DNA of 64,000 nt, from contig NZ_CP094241.1 of the NCBI RefSeq assembly GCF_022749495.1, positions 1,798,001-1,862,000 of the forward strand, in the 5' to 3' direction. The DNA comes from Neisseria macacae ATCC 33926 (lineage in GTDB: Bacteria > Pseudomonadota > Gammaproteobacteria > Burkholderiales > Neisseriaceae). The notes beneath the pieces are model-generated. The model saw only the letters and a list, made by a program, of their open reading frames with translations, ran no database searches and was not told the origin of the DNA. The position numbers and the translations under genes were made by a program. The first letter of the stretch is position 1. Every line of letters begins with the position of its first letter. This document shows, one piece after another, positions 9,915-19,526 of the stretch.

Positions 9915-9944
9915 TTTCACACAAACAACAAAGTAAGCTACAAT
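9915..9944 (+). promoter_or_regulatory. Candidate sigma-70 promoter of dapA
   Basis: TTTCAC, 18 bases, then TACAAT, about 45 bp before the dapA start. The preceding 9634-9914 region is AT-rich and holds no gene I can support. Confidence 0.4.
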
Positions 9945-9988
9945 CCGAAGCATAATCGACCTCACACAATGAATAAAAAGGTTTCCGT

Positions 9989-10870
9989 ATGTTACAAGGT
10001 AGCTTGGTTGCCCTGATTACACCCATGAATCAAGACGGCAGCATCCATTACGAACAACTCCGCGATTTGATCGACTGGCATATCGAAAGCGGTACCGACG
10101 GCATCGTCGCCGTCGGCACGACAGGCGAATCCGCCACCCTCTCCGTCGAAGAACATTTAAGCGTAATCGAAGAAACGGTCAAACACGTCAACAAGCGCGT
10201 TCCCGTTATCGCAGGTACCGGCGCCAACAACACCCTCGAAGCCATCGCGCTCTCCCGCGCCGCCGAAAAAGCCGGTGCAGACTACACCCTTTCCGTCGTC
10301 CCCTATTACAACAAGCCCTCCCAAGAAGGCATTTACCAACATTTCAAAACCATCGCCGAATCCACCTCGATTCCGATGATTATCTACAACGTACCCGGCC
10401 GCACCGTCGTCAGCATGACCAACGACACCATCCTGCGCCTTGCCAAAATCCCGAACATCGTCGGCGTCAAAGAAGCCAGCGGCAACATCGGCAGCAATCT
10501 CGAATTAATCAAACACGCGCCCGAAGGCTTCACCGTCCTTTCTGGAGACGACCCTACCGGCCTGCCCTTCATGCTCTGCGGCGGGAAAGGCGTTGTGACT
10601 GTTGCCGCCAATGTCGCCCCCAAACTCTTCGCCGATATGTGCCGCGCCGCCCTTGCAGGCGATATTGCGACCGCTCGTCAATTAAATGACCGCCTGATTC
10701 CGATTTATAACACTATGTTCTGCGAACCAAGCCCTGCCGCGCCCAAATGGGGCATCTCCGCATTGGGCAAATGCGACCCTTATGTCCGCCTGCCGCTCGT
10801 CCCCCTGACCGAAGCCGGACAGGCAAAAGTCCGCGCCGCATTGCAAGAATCCGGACAACTCACCGCATAA
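9989..10870 (+). CDS. dapA: 4-hydroxy-tetrahydrodipicolinate synthase
   Basis: Condenses pyruvate with aspartate semialdehyde, the committed step to diaminopimelate and lysine. The 293 residues match the family. Motifs are [14 protein letters not shown], the catalytic Tyr region [10 protein letters not shown] (about 130-139), and the Schiff-base lysine in [12 protein letters not shown] (about 161). The TIM-barrel product is cytoplasmic. dapA and bamC are adjacent and codirectional here but separated by a DUS-pair terminator; the same adjacency is common in proteobacteria. Confidence 0.98.
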   Translation: MLQGSLVALITPMNQDGSIHYEQLRDLIDWHIESGTDGIVAVGTTGESATLSVEEHLSVIEETVKHVNKRVPVIAGTGANNTLEAIALSRAAEKAGADYTLSVVPYYNKPSQEGIYQHFKTIAESTSIPMIIYNVPGRTVVSMTNDTILRLAKIPNIVGVKEASGNIGSNLELIKHAPEGFTVLSGDDPTGLPFMLCGGKGVVTVAANVAPKLFADMCRAALAGDIATARQLNDRLIPIYNTMFCEPSPAAPKWGISALGKCDPYVRLPLVPLTEAGQAKVRAALQESGQLTA

Positions 10871-10876
10871 ACCGCA

Positions 10877-10908
10877 AAGGTCGTCTGAAAACCGTTTTCA
10901 GACGACCT
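10877..10908 (+). terminator. Inverted-DUS terminator between dapA and bamC
   Basis: AAGGTCGTCTGAAAAC is directly mirrored by GTTTTCAGACGACCT with almost no loop; it could attenuate rather than stop dapA-bamC readthrough. Confidence 0.6.
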
Positions 10909-10942
10909 GCCGTTAACCCATCACATCCCACAGGAAACCAAT

Positions 10943-12070
10943 ATGACCTATATGAAACCTGTCGTCGTAGCAATCGCCCTGATCAGCATGACTGCCTGTT
11001 CGGGCAACAAAAAAGACCTGCCTAAGCTGGACTACCAAACCCAGACACGCAAAATCGTCAAATTAGAAGTACCGCCTGATTTGAACAATCCCGATCAAGG
11101 CAACCTCTATCAAATACCCGCAGGCAGCGGCGCCGTCCGCGCCAGCGACCTGAGCCGCCGCACATCGGCAACGCAACAAGCCGCGAATTCCGAAGTCCTC
11201 AAATCCGTCAAAGGCGTCCGTTTGGAACGCGACGGCAACCAACGCTGGGTTGAAGTTCAAGGCAAATCCCCAGCCGAAATTTGGCCTCTGTTGAAAGCAT
11301 TCTGGCAAGAAAACGGCTTTGACATCAAATCCGAAGAACCCGGCATCGGTCAAATGGAAACCGAATGGGCGGAAAACCGCGCCAAAATCCCGCAAGACGG
11401 TCTGCGCCGCCTCTTGGACAAAGTCGGCTTGGGCGGCATCTATTCCACCAGCGAGCGCGATAAATTCATCATCCGCATCGAACAAGGCAAAAACGGCACG
11501 ACCGACGTCTTCTTCGCCCACAAAGGCATGAAAGAAGTTTACGCAGACAAAAACAAAGACACGACCACATGGCAGCCTGCCGCCAACGACCCAAATCTTG
11601 AAGCCGCCTTCCTCGCACGCTTCATGCAATATATGGGCGTCGATCAGCAACAAGCCGAAAACGCGCTGACCCAAAGCGTTGCCAAACGCAGCGGCAACGA
11701 ATTGGCGCGAATCGACGGCAACACCCTGCTCGTCTCCGGCGACTACGGCCGCAACTGGCGCCGCACCGCGCTTGCCCTTGACCGCATCGGCTTGAATGTC
11801 TTGGGTCAAAACATCGAACGCCACGCCTTCTTGGTTCAACAGGCGCCTAACGAAAGCGACGCCGTTTCCACGAAAAAACCGGGCTTCTTCGGCCGTATGC
11901 TGGGCAAAGGCAAAAAAGTTGAGAAACCTGCCGCCTACCCCGAAATCATCGTATTCGTCGAGCCTGTCAACGGCGGTTCGCGCATCAGCCTCTTAAACAA
12001 AGACGGCAGCGCATACAAAGGCAGCGATGCCTCTACGCTCCTCAGCCGCCTGCATACGGAACTGCGTTAA
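10943..12070 (+). CDS. bamC: Outer membrane protein assembly factor BamC
   Basis: A lipoprotein subunit of the BAM complex that inserts beta-barrel proteins in the outer membrane. The 375-residue product has a lipobox MTACSGNKK (Cys about 19), an unstructured N-terminal region with KLEVPPDLNNP that resembles the BamD-binding lasso, and two helix-grip domains (about 90-200 and 245-370). The position directly after dapA is the conserved proteobacterial context. Start at ATG 10943; MKPVVVAIA at 10952 is a possible second start that would still leave the signal peptide intact. Confidence 0.92.
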   Translation: MTYMKPVVVAIALISMTACSGNKKDLPKLDYQTQTRKIVKLEVPPDLNNPDQGNLYQIPAGSGAVRASDLSRRTSATQQAANSEVLKSVKGVRLERDGNQRWVEVQGKSPAEIWPLLKAFWQENGFDIKSEEPGIGQMETEWAENRAKIPQDGLRRLLDKVGLGGIYSTSERDKFIIRIEQGKNGTTDVFFAHKGMKEVYADKNKDTTTWQPAANDPNLEAAFLARFMQYMGVDQQQAENALTQSVAKRSGNELARIDGNTLLVSGDYGRNWRRTALALDRIGLNVLGQNIERHAFLVQQAPNESDAVSTKKPGFFGRMLGKGKKVEKPAAYPEIIVFVEPVNGGSRISLLNKDGSAYKGSDASTLLSRLHTELR

Positions 12071-12108
12071 GCAATCTGATGTCACAACAGGTCGTCTGAA
12101 TTTGAATC

Positions 12109-12262
12109 TAAACTGCGCCTCAAATCTCGGACGCTCGTAAAAGCCTATTTGGGCGCTCCCTATTAAGCCGGGTTCTGCATAAACAGGACTCGGCTTTTTC
12201 CATCTCAAATTGCAACGCTCCCGTTTGCAGCAATCCATACAACCATCTGCCTGCTTCATCCG
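12109..12262 (-). pseudogene. Remnant of an IS3-family element (transposase C-terminus plus end)
   Basis: This 150-bp stretch aligns base by base with the left end of the intact IS3 element at 51065-52311. Shared runs include GGACGCTC, AAAAGCCTATT and TGCAACGCTCCCG. On the minus strand it still encodes MKQADGCMDCCKRERCNLRW, matching the transposase C-terminus MKQIDDYMDYYNRERCSLKL. The rest of the transposase is absent and stops interrupt the frame. It starts just after a DUS copy, as the intact element does. It is a decayed fragment with no function of its own that I can see. Confidence 0.8.
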
Positions 12263-12370
12263 CCTTTAAGCAGTATCATGCTGATCGTGATATCACGCTA
12301 CTCGTTGCTTCAACGGCAACCTGCCCTTCCCTATCTGGGCGGGGTATTTAGCATGTTCTGATTACGAGAA

Positions 12371-12412
12371 GAGGTCGTCTGAAACCAAATTTTCAGTTTC
12401 AGACGACCTTTT
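12371..12412. terminator. Inverted-DUS hairpin
   Basis: GAGGTCGTCTGAAAC and GTTTCAGACGACCTTTT with a 10-base loop, in a gene-free stretch after the IS3 remnant; probably a relic or a late bamC terminator. Confidence 0.5.
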
Positions 12413-12432
12413 ACCGTATCAGCAACCTTGTC

Positions 12433-12553
12433 CCTTCCCCCGTCCTGCGGGGGAAGGTTAGGATGGGGGGGCTTCGCGGCTTTAGACAAAATCAAATTGG
12501 TGCAGCCCGTAAAGCCACCCTCTCCCCAACCCTCTCCCGCCGGACGGGAGAGG
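12433..12553. repeat. Two GC-rich perfect hairpins in gene-free DNA
   Basis: CCTTCCCCC pairs with GGGGGAAGG (12433-12457), and CCTCTCCCG pairs with CGGGAGAGG (12531-12553). A run of seven G lies between them. They resemble dispersed intergenic palindromes of many proteobacteria. Apart from this, the IS3 remnant and the Correia repeat, 12071-12994 holds no supported gene. Confidence 0.5.
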
Positions 12554-12619
12554 GGGGCAGGTTGCGCGTCGTGGCATAGATTTCTGTCTGGCTACCGTCA
12601 TTCCCGCCCCCGCCTACGC

Positions 12620-12775
12620 ATAGTGGATTAAATTTAAATCAGGACAAGGCGACGAAGCCGCAGACAGTACAGATAGTACGGAACCGATTCACTTGGTGCT
12701 TCAGCATCTTAGAGAATCGTTCTCTTTGAGCTAAGGCGAGGCAACGCCGTACTGGTTTAAAGTTAATCCACTATA
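12620..12775. repeat. Correia repeat (CREE)
   Basis: A full-length element of about 156 bp bounded by ATAGTGGATTAA and its inverse TTAATCCACTAT. Its internal blocks are CAAGGCGACGAAGCCGCAGA, AGAGAATCGTTCTCT and GCAACGCCGTACTGG. It belongs to the Neisseria Correia/NEMIS miniature transposable family; four near-identical full-length copies occur elsewhere in the window. Confidence 0.93.
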
Positions 12776-12954
12776 AAAATGCACCCTGACGGCTGGAGGG
12801 TACAGCCGTCAGGGTGTTATTCAAACTGTTTTCATCTGCTTAAAACGTAGTGGTCGTCTGAAAATTGGATTGACTGTTCGGCGCATTGTATTAAGGGTTC
12901 GGCAAACTCTTCTCCAACCTTCCAAAGTCTCTCCGCCGATTTAATGAATGACGG

Positions 12955-12986
12955 TTTTCAGACGACCTTTGAGGTCGTCTGAAAAC
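12955..12986 (-). terminator. Inverted-DUS terminator after the FAD/Fe-S dehydrogenase
   Basis: TTTTCAGACGACCTTTGAGGTCGTCTGAAAA forms an almost loop-free hairpin just beyond the stop of the minus-strand gene at 12995. Confidence 0.6.
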
Positions 12987-12994
12987 CGTACGCC

Positions 12995-15900
12995 TTACAG
13001 CAACACTTTCTCCACGCCGCCGTTGTTGGCTTTTTTCACAAACTCGTCCAGCCAGTTTTCGCCGAGGATGTGTTTCGCCATTTCGATGACGATATAGTCG
13101 GCGGGCATGTCGTTGTCGTCGGCGTAGCGGCTCAGTCCTTGCAGGCAGGCGGGGCAGGTGGTGAGCATTTTGACGGGTTCGCCCTGCGGCAGCTCTTTGA
13201 GATTTTTCTCGATTTCTTCCTGTTTGCGGAATTTGACTTGGGTGGCGATGTCGGGGCGTTTGACGGCGAACATGCCGGATTCGCCGCAGCAGCGGTCGCT
13301 TAAGATGACTTTCTGCCCCATGAGGCTGCTGGCCATTTGGGTGGCGTTCATGGTTTTGATGGGCGTGTGGCAGGGGTCGTGGTAGAGGTATTGCTGACCT
13401 TTTACGCCGTTTAGTTTCACGCCTTTTTCGAGCAGGTATTCGTGGATGTCGATGATGCGGCAGCCGGGGAAGATTTCTTCAAAGCGGTATTTTTCAAGCT
13501 GGTCGTAGCAGGTGCCGCAACTGACGACGACGGTTTTGATGTCGAGGTAGTTGAGGGTGTTTGCCATACGGTGGAAAGCGACGCGGTTGTTGGTGCTCAT
13601 TTGCTCGGCTTTTGCCTTGTTGCCGCCCGCGTCCTGCGGATAGCCGCAACACATATAGCCGGGCGGCAGGACGGTTTGTACGCCGACGTGCCAGAGCATG
13701 GCTTGGACGGCGAGTCCGATTTGGCTGAACAAACGCTCGGAACCGCAGCCGGGGAAGTAGAACACGGCTTCGGCATCTTCGGGCGCGGCGGGGTTGCGGA
13801 TGATGGGGATGCTTTTGTCGTCTTCGATGCCGAGCATGGAGCGCGGTGTTTTGGCGGGCACGCTTTTGGGCAAAGGACGGTTGATGAAGTGGATGATTTG
13901 TTCTTTGACCGGAGCGGTGCCGACGGTGGCTTTGGGTTCGGCTTTTTGTTTTTTGGTGCCGACGGGCAGGAGTTTGCCGATTTTGTAGGCGAAATTCTGC
14001 GCGGGGAAGCCGGTCTGTATCATGGCGGCACGCAGGGCTTTGATGGTTTTCGGGCCGGTGGCGTTCAAAAATGCCATGCCCATCGATGCGGCGGGGGCGA
14101 AGCGTTTGTGGCCGGAGTCGGCAAGGTAGTTGCGGATGGCTACGGTTACGTCGCCGAAGTCGATGTTGACGGGGCAGGGTTTGACGCAGCGGTGGCACAC
14201 GGTGCAGTGGTCGCCGATGTCCATGAGTTCTTCGAAGTGTTTGATGGAAACGCCGCGGCGGGTTTGTTCTTCGTATAAAAAGGCTTCGGTCAAGAGCCCC
14301 ACGCCGAGGATTTTGTTGCGCGGGCTGTACAGCAGGTTGGCGCGCGGGACGTGGGTGGAGCAGACGGGTTTGCATTTGCCACAGCGCAGGCAGTCTTTGA
14401 CGGAATCGGCAATGGTGCCGAGGTCTGATTTTTCCATAATCAGCGATTCCGCGCCCAACAGTTCGAAGGACGGCGTGTAGGCGTTGCGTAGGTCCGAACC
14501 TTTCATCAGTTTGTGACGGTTGAAGGTGTGTTTGGGATCGACTTGGTTTTTGTAGTCCCAAAACGGCTGCAAGTCTTCATCGGTCAGAAATTCGAGCTTG
14601 GTGATGCCGATGCCGTGTTCGCCCGAAATCACGCCGCCGAGCGAGCGGGCGAGCTTCATGATGCGTTCGACCGAACGGTAGGCCGTCTGAAGCATTTGGG
14701 CGTCGTCTGAATTGACGGGGATGTTGGTGTGGACGTTGCCGTCGCCGGCGTGCATGTGCAGGGCGACGAAGACACGCCCGCGCACGGTTTTGGCGTGGAT
14801 TTTGCCCAAGCCTTCGATGATTTTGGTGTCGGTTTTGCCGCTGAAGATTTCGGCGAGCGGTTTCATTACGTCTTCTTTGACGGACACGCGCAGGCGGAAA
14901 TCGCGGAATGCGGTGAAACAGCTCTCGTCGTCTTTGGCTTCGGGCGCGGCATGGACGGCTGCGCCGTAGCGGGCTTTGTAGTCGGCAAGCGGCGTATCGA
15001 GATGGGCGAGCAACCAGTCCCAACGCTCTTTAACGGCGGAAACGTGGGCAAGGGCGTGTTTGCCGCGTTCGCCTAAAAGTTCGGCGGTCGGCAGGTCCGT
15101 GCCCATTTTGTCGATGGGGAGTTTGCCCGAAAGATATTGCTCCAATGCGGCGCACAGGGTGAGTTTGTTTTGGATGGAAAGCTCGATGTTGATGCGTTCG
15201 ATACCGTCCGAATACTCGCCCAACCGCTCCAGCGGAATCACTACGTCTTCGTTGATTTTAAAGGCGTTGGTGTGTTTGGCGATGGCGGCGGTGCGGCTGC
15301 GGTCGAGCCAGAAGGTTTTGCGCGCTTCGGGCGACACGGCGATAAAGCCTTCGCCGTCGCGGGCGCGGGCAAGTTCGCAGATGTGTTCGGCGGCTGCCTC
15401 TACGGCGGCTTCGTCGTCTGAAACCACGTCCGCCAGCAAAACCATTTTCGGCCGTCCTTTGCCCGCCGCTTTGGTGGCGTAACCGACGGCGCGGACATAA
15501 CGCCAGTCCAAATGTTCCAAACCCGCCAGCCGCACGCTGTCGTGGGCGAGCAGGAAATCGCGGATTTCGACGATGGACGGCGTGGCGGTGGCGACCGTGC
15601 CGAAAAACTCCATACACACGGTACGCGTGTATTTCGGCATTTTGTGCAACACGAAGGCGACGCTGGTGATGATGCCGTCCGTGCCTTCTTTCTGCACGCC
15701 GGGCAGGCCGCTCAAGAATTTGTCGGTAACGTCTTTGCCCAAACCGACTTTGCGGAATTTGTGGCCGGGAATTTCCAAGCGTTCGGTTTTAACGACATTG
15801 AGGCCGTCTGAATCCAGCGTGTGCACGTCGAACACGGCGGTTTCTTCGTCGTGGATTTTGCCGAAATTGTGGCGCACGCGCTCGATGCGCAGCCATTCGC

Positions 15901-16828
15901 CCTGCGGGTTGACCATCTGCCAGTAGGCGAGGTTGTCCAACGCGGTCCCCCACAGCACGGCTTTTTTGCCGCCCGCATTCATCGCCACATTGCCGCCCAC
16001 GCAGGACGCATCGGCGGAAGTCGGATCGACGGCGAACACCAAACCCGCCTGATGCGCGGTTTCTTCCACCCGTCGCGTTACCACGCCCGCGCCGCAATGG
16101 ATAATCGGATGTTTTCCGTCCAAACCCGCCAGTTCGACAAATTCGACGCCGCGATGCTTGTCCAGCTTTTCCGTATTGATGACCGCGCTCATGGCATCCA
16201 AAGGCACGGCACCGCCGGTATAACCCGTGCCGCCGCCGCGCGGGATAATGACCAAATCCAGCTCGATTAAGGCGCGCACCAAAGGCGCGACTTCCGCTTC
16301 CGTGTCGGGATTGACGACGACAAACGGATATTCGACGCGCCAGTCGGTCGCATCGGTAACGTGCGTTACCCGCGCCAACCCGTCAAACATAATATTGTGC
16401 GGCTTGGTGATTTTGCTCAAACGCTCCAAAATCTGCCGCCGCTTTTGGCGCGTTTCGTCAAAGCTGCCGTCAAAACGCTCGACCGCCTTTTCCGCCGCCG
16501 CAACCAATACATCGACTTGCGGATTGTCGTCACGGCGTTTGCGGATTTCGTTCAAACGGTGGCGCATTTCGCGCACCAGCGCGGCGCGGCGTTTCGGATG
16601 CTCCAGCAAATCATCGACCAGATACGGATTGCGCACGACCACCCAAATATCGCCCAACACTTCAAACAACATCCGCGCCGAACGCCCCGTCCTGCGCTGT
16701 CCGCGCAAGTCCTGCAGAATCTGCCACGCCTCATCGCCCAACAGGCGGATGACGATTTCGCGGTCGGTGTAGGAAGTATAGTTGTAGGGAATTTCCCGAA
16801 TACGCTGCGGGGCGGTAGTCGTGGTCAT
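12995..16828 (-). CDS. FAD-linked oxidase / Fe-S dehydrogenase, DUF3683-type (D-lactate dehydrogenase-like)
   Basis: A 1277-residue multidomain dehydrogenase. An N-terminal DUF3683-type region (about 1-160) precedes a PCMH FAD-binding domain (about 165-380, with [18 protein letters not shown] and [18 protein letters not shown]). An FAD-oxidase C-terminal domain follows, with [15 protein letters not shown] and [13 protein letters not shown]. Two 4Fe-4S motifs lie at about 811-890 ([23 protein letters not shown]). Two cysteine-rich CCG domains follow (FYFPGCG about 1023, CCGESGMFA about 1179). The architecture combines GlcD/Dld-like and GlpC/LutA-like parts, so a membrane-associated respiratory hydroxyacid, probably D-lactate, dehydrogenase is likely but inferred. 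No frameshift is seen. Confidence 0.88.
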   Translation of the reverse strand: MTTTTAPQRIREIPYNYTSYTDREIVIRLLGDEAWQILQDLRGQRRTGRSARMLFEVLGDIWVVVRNPYLVDDLLEHPKRRAALVREMRHRLNEIRKRRDDNPQVDVLVAAAEKAVERFDGSFDETRQKRRQILERLSKITKPHNIMFDGLARVTHVTDATDWRVEYPFVVVNPDTEAEVAPLVRALIELDLVIIPRGGGTGYTGGAVPLDAMSAVINTEKLDKHRGVEFVELAGLDGKHPIIHCGAGVVTRRVEETAHQAGLVFAVDPTSADASCVGGNVAMNAGGKKAVLWGTALDNLAYWQMVNPQGEWLRIERVRHNFGKIHDEETAVFDVHTLDSDGLNVVKTERLEIPGHKFRKVGLGKDVTDKFLSGLPGVQKEGTDGIITSVAFVLHKMPKYTRTVCMEFFGTVATATPSIVEIRDFLLAHDSVRLAGLEHLDWRYVRAVGYATKAAGKGRPKMVLLADVVSDDEAAVEAAAEHICELARARDGEGFIAVSPEARKTFWLDRSRTAAIAKHTNAFKINEDVVIPLERLGEYSDGIERINIELSIQNKLTLCAALEQYLSGKLPIDKMGTDLPTAELLGERGKHALAHVSAVKERWDWLLAHLDTPLADYKARYGAAVHAAPEAKDDESCFTAFRDFRLRVSVKEDVMKPLAEIFSGKTDTKIIEGLGKIHAKTVRGRVFVALHMHAGDGNVHTNIPVNSDDAQMLQTAYRSVERIMKLARSLGGVISGEHGIGITKLEFLTDEDLQPFWDYKNQVDPKHTFNRHKLMKGSDLRNAYTPSFELLGAESLIMEKSDLGTIADSVKDCLRCGKCKPVCSTHVPRANLLYSPRNKILGVGLLTEAFLYEEQTRRGVSIKHFEELMDIGDHCTVCHRCVKPCPVNIDFGDVTVAIRNYLADSGHKRFAPAASMGMAFLNATGPKTIKALRAAMIQTGFPAQNFAYKIGKLLPVGTKKQKAEPKATVGTAPVKEQIIHFINRPLPKSVPAKTPRSMLGIEDDKSIPIIRNPAAPEDAEAVFYFPGCGSERLFSQIGLAVQAMLWHVGVQTVLPPGYMCCGYPQDAGGNKAKAEQMSTNNRVAFHRMANTLNYLDIKTVVVSCGTCYDQLEKYRFEEIFPGCRIIDIHEYLLEKGVKLNGVKGQQYLYHDPCHTPIKTMNATQMASSLMGQKVILSDRCCGESGMFAVKRPDIATQVKFRKQEEIEKNLKELPQGEPVKMLTTCPACLQGLSRYADDNDMPADYIVIEMAKHILGENWLDEFVKKANNGGVEKVLL

Positions 16829-17120
16829 GGTGGCGGTGTGTCCGTATGATTATTGGTACGGCGAAACTGCGGAAAGCTGCGGCATGATTTCGCCGTATTT
16901 TTATGAAAAGGTCGTCTGAAAGTGCAGCTTCAACGAAGTTAAAATGATTTTCGAGACAATCAGACAACTCGTTGGAAAAGCGATAATGTAGTTTAAATTC
17001 CGATGTTTTTCAACGGAAAAGGCGAAAAATGTTTCAATAGGAATAATTTTCAAAAAGGCGGATATTGTTGACAATTTAAAGGTAAAAAGACTTTTCAGAC
17101 GACCTTTGATGCAGCCGCGC

Positions 17121-17148
17121 TTGAGTTTTCCCGTAAAACAGTTATAAT
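17121..17148 (+). promoter_or_regulatory. Sigma-70 promoter of the SRP RNA gene
   Basis: TTGAGT, 16 bases, then a perfect TATAAT, ending about 13 bases before the first paired base of the SRP RNA. This is the clearest promoter in the window. Confidence 0.75.
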
Positions 17149-17157
17149 GCCACTCTC

Positions 17158-17260
17158 TTACGGCGGGTCTCCCCGCATGGTAATTCGGAACAACGGGTCA
17201 GGGGCGGAAGCCAGCAGCCCACTCCGATGCGTCAGTGCCGGGGGTCTGGCTCGCCACCCT
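17158..17260 (+). ncRNA. ffs: Signal recognition particle RNA (4.5S RNA)
   Basis: The bacterial SRP RNA, scaffold for Ffh in cotranslational targeting. The hallmark is the domain IV hairpin GGTCAGGGGCGGAAGCCAGC, with the GGAA tetraloop and the asymmetric AGCAGCC side. The closing stem is GGC/GCC instead of the E. coli TCC/GGA, a compensatory change. The ends pair: GGCGGGTC at 17162-17169 with GGCTCGCC at 17248-17255. A strong promoter lies upstream and a strong terminator downstream, so size is about 95-105 nt. Exact ends are inferred from pairing. Confidence 0.9.
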
Positions 17261-17268
17261 ATTAAAAA

Positions 17269-17300
17269 ACACCGAAGATTAATTGGTCTTCGGTGTTTTT
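17269..17300 (+). terminator. Intrinsic terminator of ffs
   Basis: AACACCGAAGATT and GGTCTTCGGTGTTTTT form a long stem followed by T residues, 10-15 bases past the SRP RNA. Confidence 0.85.
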
Positions 17301-17406
17301 GCTTTTGCAGAATCCGGGATTGGGAAAAGGTCGTCTGAAAATCTATTGAATGCACCTACTCGAATAACGGCAAGTCATCGCATCCGTTTGTGACGGTAAG
17401 GCAACA

Positions 17407-18288
17407 TCAAGCATTTTTCTCGTTGGCACGCCCTAAGTAAATAGCAATCAGGGTCAACACGGCGCCGCTCCATTGGAGGGCGTTGATCGGTTTATCCAAC
17501 CCAAAATAGTCTATCAGCAAGGCGGCGACGGGTTCGGAGAGCAACAGCAGTCCGGTCAGCGAGAATGATAATAAGGGAATGGCGTAGGCTATCATGCCCC
17601 ATGCGAAACACTGCATCACCGCGCCGTAAATCAATACCAACCCAATATCGCGCATGGTGGCGGGATAGAGGGCGTGGCTGTCAAACAATATGGACGGGAT
17701 GATGAGGGATAACGCGCCGCCAAAGCTCAAAATCATCATCATCGGGAACAGGGAGGTTTTCTCGATTTGGTGGGTTTTGTGGATACACACCATAGACAAT
17801 GCGAGCATCCCGCCCGAAGTGATGCCGCTGATAAAGCCCCAGACGGCGTTGCCGTTGTGTCCGAACTCAGGGCTGCCGATAAGGGCGACGCCGCTGATGG
17901 CGAGAATGAGGCTGAACATTTGCGATTTGCTCAAGCGTTCGCCGAAAAAGAAGAAACCGATGGCGGAGAGGAAAAATATCTGCAAGCTGTTGAGCAAGGT
18001 GGAAATACCGGGGCCGACGGCGTGTATGCTTTCGTGCCACAGCGACAGGTCGAATGCCAAAAACACGCCGGAGAGCATGGCGGTGTAGATGGCTTTTCTG
18101 CTTTTGGGCAGCTTTTGCCCAAAGAGGCGCGACAGCAGCCAAAAAATCACTGCCGCTATCGCCAGCCGCCAAAATGCGATAGCGTAAGAGCCGACGTCGA
18201 CAAATTTGACAATCAAGCTGCCCAATCCGAAAACGACGCAGCCGACGACCAGCAAAGGGGCGGCATGCGAATGATGCGGCTTATTCAT
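17407..18288 (-). CDS. DMT superfamily (EamA) transporter
   Basis: A 293-residue inner-membrane protein with ten hydrophobic segments arranged as two EamA repeats, the layout of drug/metabolite exporters. Typical pieces are YAIAFWRLAIAAVIFWLLS in the first half and LSEPVAALLIDYFGLDKP near the end, where EP-VAALL is the usual EamA helix-9 motif. The transported compound cannot be inferred. It is convergent with ffs and shares a terminator region with the downstream NUDIX gene. Confidence 0.88.
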   Translation of the reverse strand: MNKPHHSHAAPLLVVGCVVFGLGSLIVKFVDVGSYAIAFWRLAIAAVIFWLLSRLFGQKLPKSRKAIYTAMLSGVFLAFDLSLWHESIHAVGPGISTLLNSLQIFFLSAIGFFFFGERLSKSQMFSLILAISGVALIGSPEFGHNGNAVWGFISGITSGGMLALSMVCIHKTHQIEKTSLFPMMMILSFGGALSLIIPSILFDSHALYPATMRDIGLVLIYGAVMQCFAWGMIAYAIPLLSFSLTGLLLLSEPVAALLIDYFGLDKPINALQWSGAVLTLIAIYLGRANEKNA

Positions 18289-18367
18289 AACGTTCTCTAT
18301 TCTCTTTGTTTTATAGTGGATTTGAAATCGTCGGTTTTATAGGTATTGCTCTCCAGCCGGTTTGCAG

Positions 18368-18413
18368 AAAGGTCGTCTGAAAACGTGCAACCTGCTTTTC
18401 AGACGACCTTTTT
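18368..18413. terminator. Inverted-DUS terminator
   Basis: AAAGGTCGTCTGAAAACG and GCTTTTCAGACGACCTTTTT between the DMT transporter and the NUDIX gene; it terminates the NUDIX transcript (minus strand). Confidence 0.65.
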
Positions 18414-18427
18414 ACATCCTTTTCACA

Positions 18428-18961
18428 TCAATCCTGCATCAGCCAATATTGCAGGCCGATTAGGGTTTTGCCGTCTTTGATTTCGTTGTGTGCCAAAGCG
18501 GTGCGGGCTTCTTCCTTGCTCATCAGGACGGTTTCGGTGATTTCGTCTTCATCGTTGCTCAGAGTGCTGCCGAGGCGCACGCCTTCTGCTTGGTAGAAGT
18601 ACATTTTTTCGTCGCAGAAGCCGATGGCGGTGTAGAAGCTGCTGATAAGTTTGACGCGGTCGGCGGTGTACGGGGTTTCTTCCGCCAGCTCGCGCAGGGC
18701 GCATTCGGCGGGATCTTCGCCTGCATCGAGTTTGCCGGCGGGCAGCTCGAGCGTGGCAGCGTCTGCGGCGTAACGCCATTGGCGCACGAGTACGGCTTTG
18801 CCCTCTTCGGTAACCGCTAAAACGCAGGCCGCACCGGGATGGCGGATGACGATGCGCTGGCTTTCGTTGCCGTTGGGCAGGCGGACTTTGTCGCGGTTGA
18901 TGGTAACAAATGAGCCTTGATAAATCGGCTCGCTGCTGAGTTTGGTTTCTTTCAAATCCAT
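18428..18961 (-). CDS. NUDIX hydrolase (ADP-ribose pyrophosphatase-like)
   Basis: A 177-residue NUDIX enzyme. The box runs from GKLDAGEDPAECALRELAEE (about residues 94-113), fitting G-x5-E-x7-REUxEE with conserved Glu residues for Mg binding. The N-terminal ETKLSSEPIYQGSFVTINRD and RQWRYAADAATLELPAG fit the ADP-sugar pyrophosphatase subfamily, which hydrolyses ADP-ribose and related nucleotide sugars. It lies downstream of folB on the same strand, separated by a DUS-pair hairpin. Substrate is inferred from subfamily resemblance only. Confidence 0.9.
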   Translation of the reverse strand: MDLKETKLSSEPIYQGSFVTINRDKVRLPNGNESQRIVIRHPGAACVLAVTEEGKAVLVRQWRYAADAATLELPAGKLDAGEDPAECALRELAEETPYTADRVKLISSFYTAIGFCDEKMYFYQAEGVRLGSTLSNDEDEITETVLMSKEEARTALAHNEIKDGKTLIGLQYWLMQD

Positions 18962-18992
18962 TTGCGTGTTCTCTTTGTAAAGTTTGATACGG

Positions 18993-19052
18993 GGTCGTCT
19001 GAAAATCGGGAATGGGTTTTAACTTCGTTGAAGCCGAGCTTTCAGACGACCT
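18993..19052 (-). terminator. Inverted-DUS hairpin after folB
   Basis: GGTCGTCTGAAAATC and GCTTTCAGACGACC are separated by about 32 bases that themselves contain AACTTCGTTGAAG-type pairing. Confidence 0.45.
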
Positions 19053-19118
19053 CTTGAGTCATGAAAAGGCTCGTCTGAAAGGGAGCGAAGCGGGTTTCGC
19101 TAAACCGTTTGTACTGCT

Positions 19119-19469
19119 TTAAACCCTGCTGCGTTCGATTTCAATGCCGACTTCTTTGACATCGGGCAGGATGCCGGGCTTGATGATTTTGACGCGCACA
19201 CTCAACGCGCCGAAGTTGTCGAGAATCAGCTTGGCGATGTGTTCCGCCAATGATTCGAGCAATAGGAAACTTTGTTCGGCAAGGCTTGCCCTGACGGCTT
19301 CGCAGACTTCGCCGTAGTGGACGGTATTGCCGATGTGGTCGTCTTGACCGCTTTGTTCGGGGATGCCGATGTCCAAGTCCAAAATCAGGGTTTGGGGGCG
19401 TTCGCGTTCCCAGTCGTACACGCCGATCAGGGTGTCCGCCTTCATGCCGCGTAAAAAGATTTTGTCCAT
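19119..19469 (-). CDS. folB: Dihydroneopterin aldolase
   Basis: Cleaves 7,8-dihydroneopterin to 6-hydroxymethyl-dihydropterin in folate synthesis. The 116-residue length is typical. Family residues visible are MDKIFLRGMKADTLIGVYDW with the substrate Glu/Tyr region, VHYGEVCEAV, LLLESLAEHIA with the catalytic Glu, and the late Lys in RVKIIKPGILPD. It is divergent from plsY across 57 bp, a conserved arrangement in Neisseria. The ATG at 19469 is chosen for its match to the family start. Confidence 0.95.
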   Translation of the reverse strand: MDKIFLRGMKADTLIGVYDWERERPQTLILDLDIGIPEQSGQDDHIGNTVHYGEVCEAVRASLAEQSFLLLESLAEHIAKLILDNFGALSVRVKIIKPGILPDVKEVGIEIERSRV

Positions 19470-19526
19470 TTGCCTGCCTGTTTTTTTTGATAAAATGAGC
19501 GTCCCATTTTAAGTAAAGCATCTGAA

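Noticed and set aside
12428..12631. Short frame in the gene-free stretch after bamC
   Set aside because: Composed of GC hairpin repeats and part of a Correia repeat, with no ribosome site or known motif.
13494..14561. 355-codon frame in another frame of the FAD/Fe-S dehydrogenase
   Set aside because: Arg/His/Gln-rich shadow frame; the dehydrogenase frame has intact cofactor motifs throughout.
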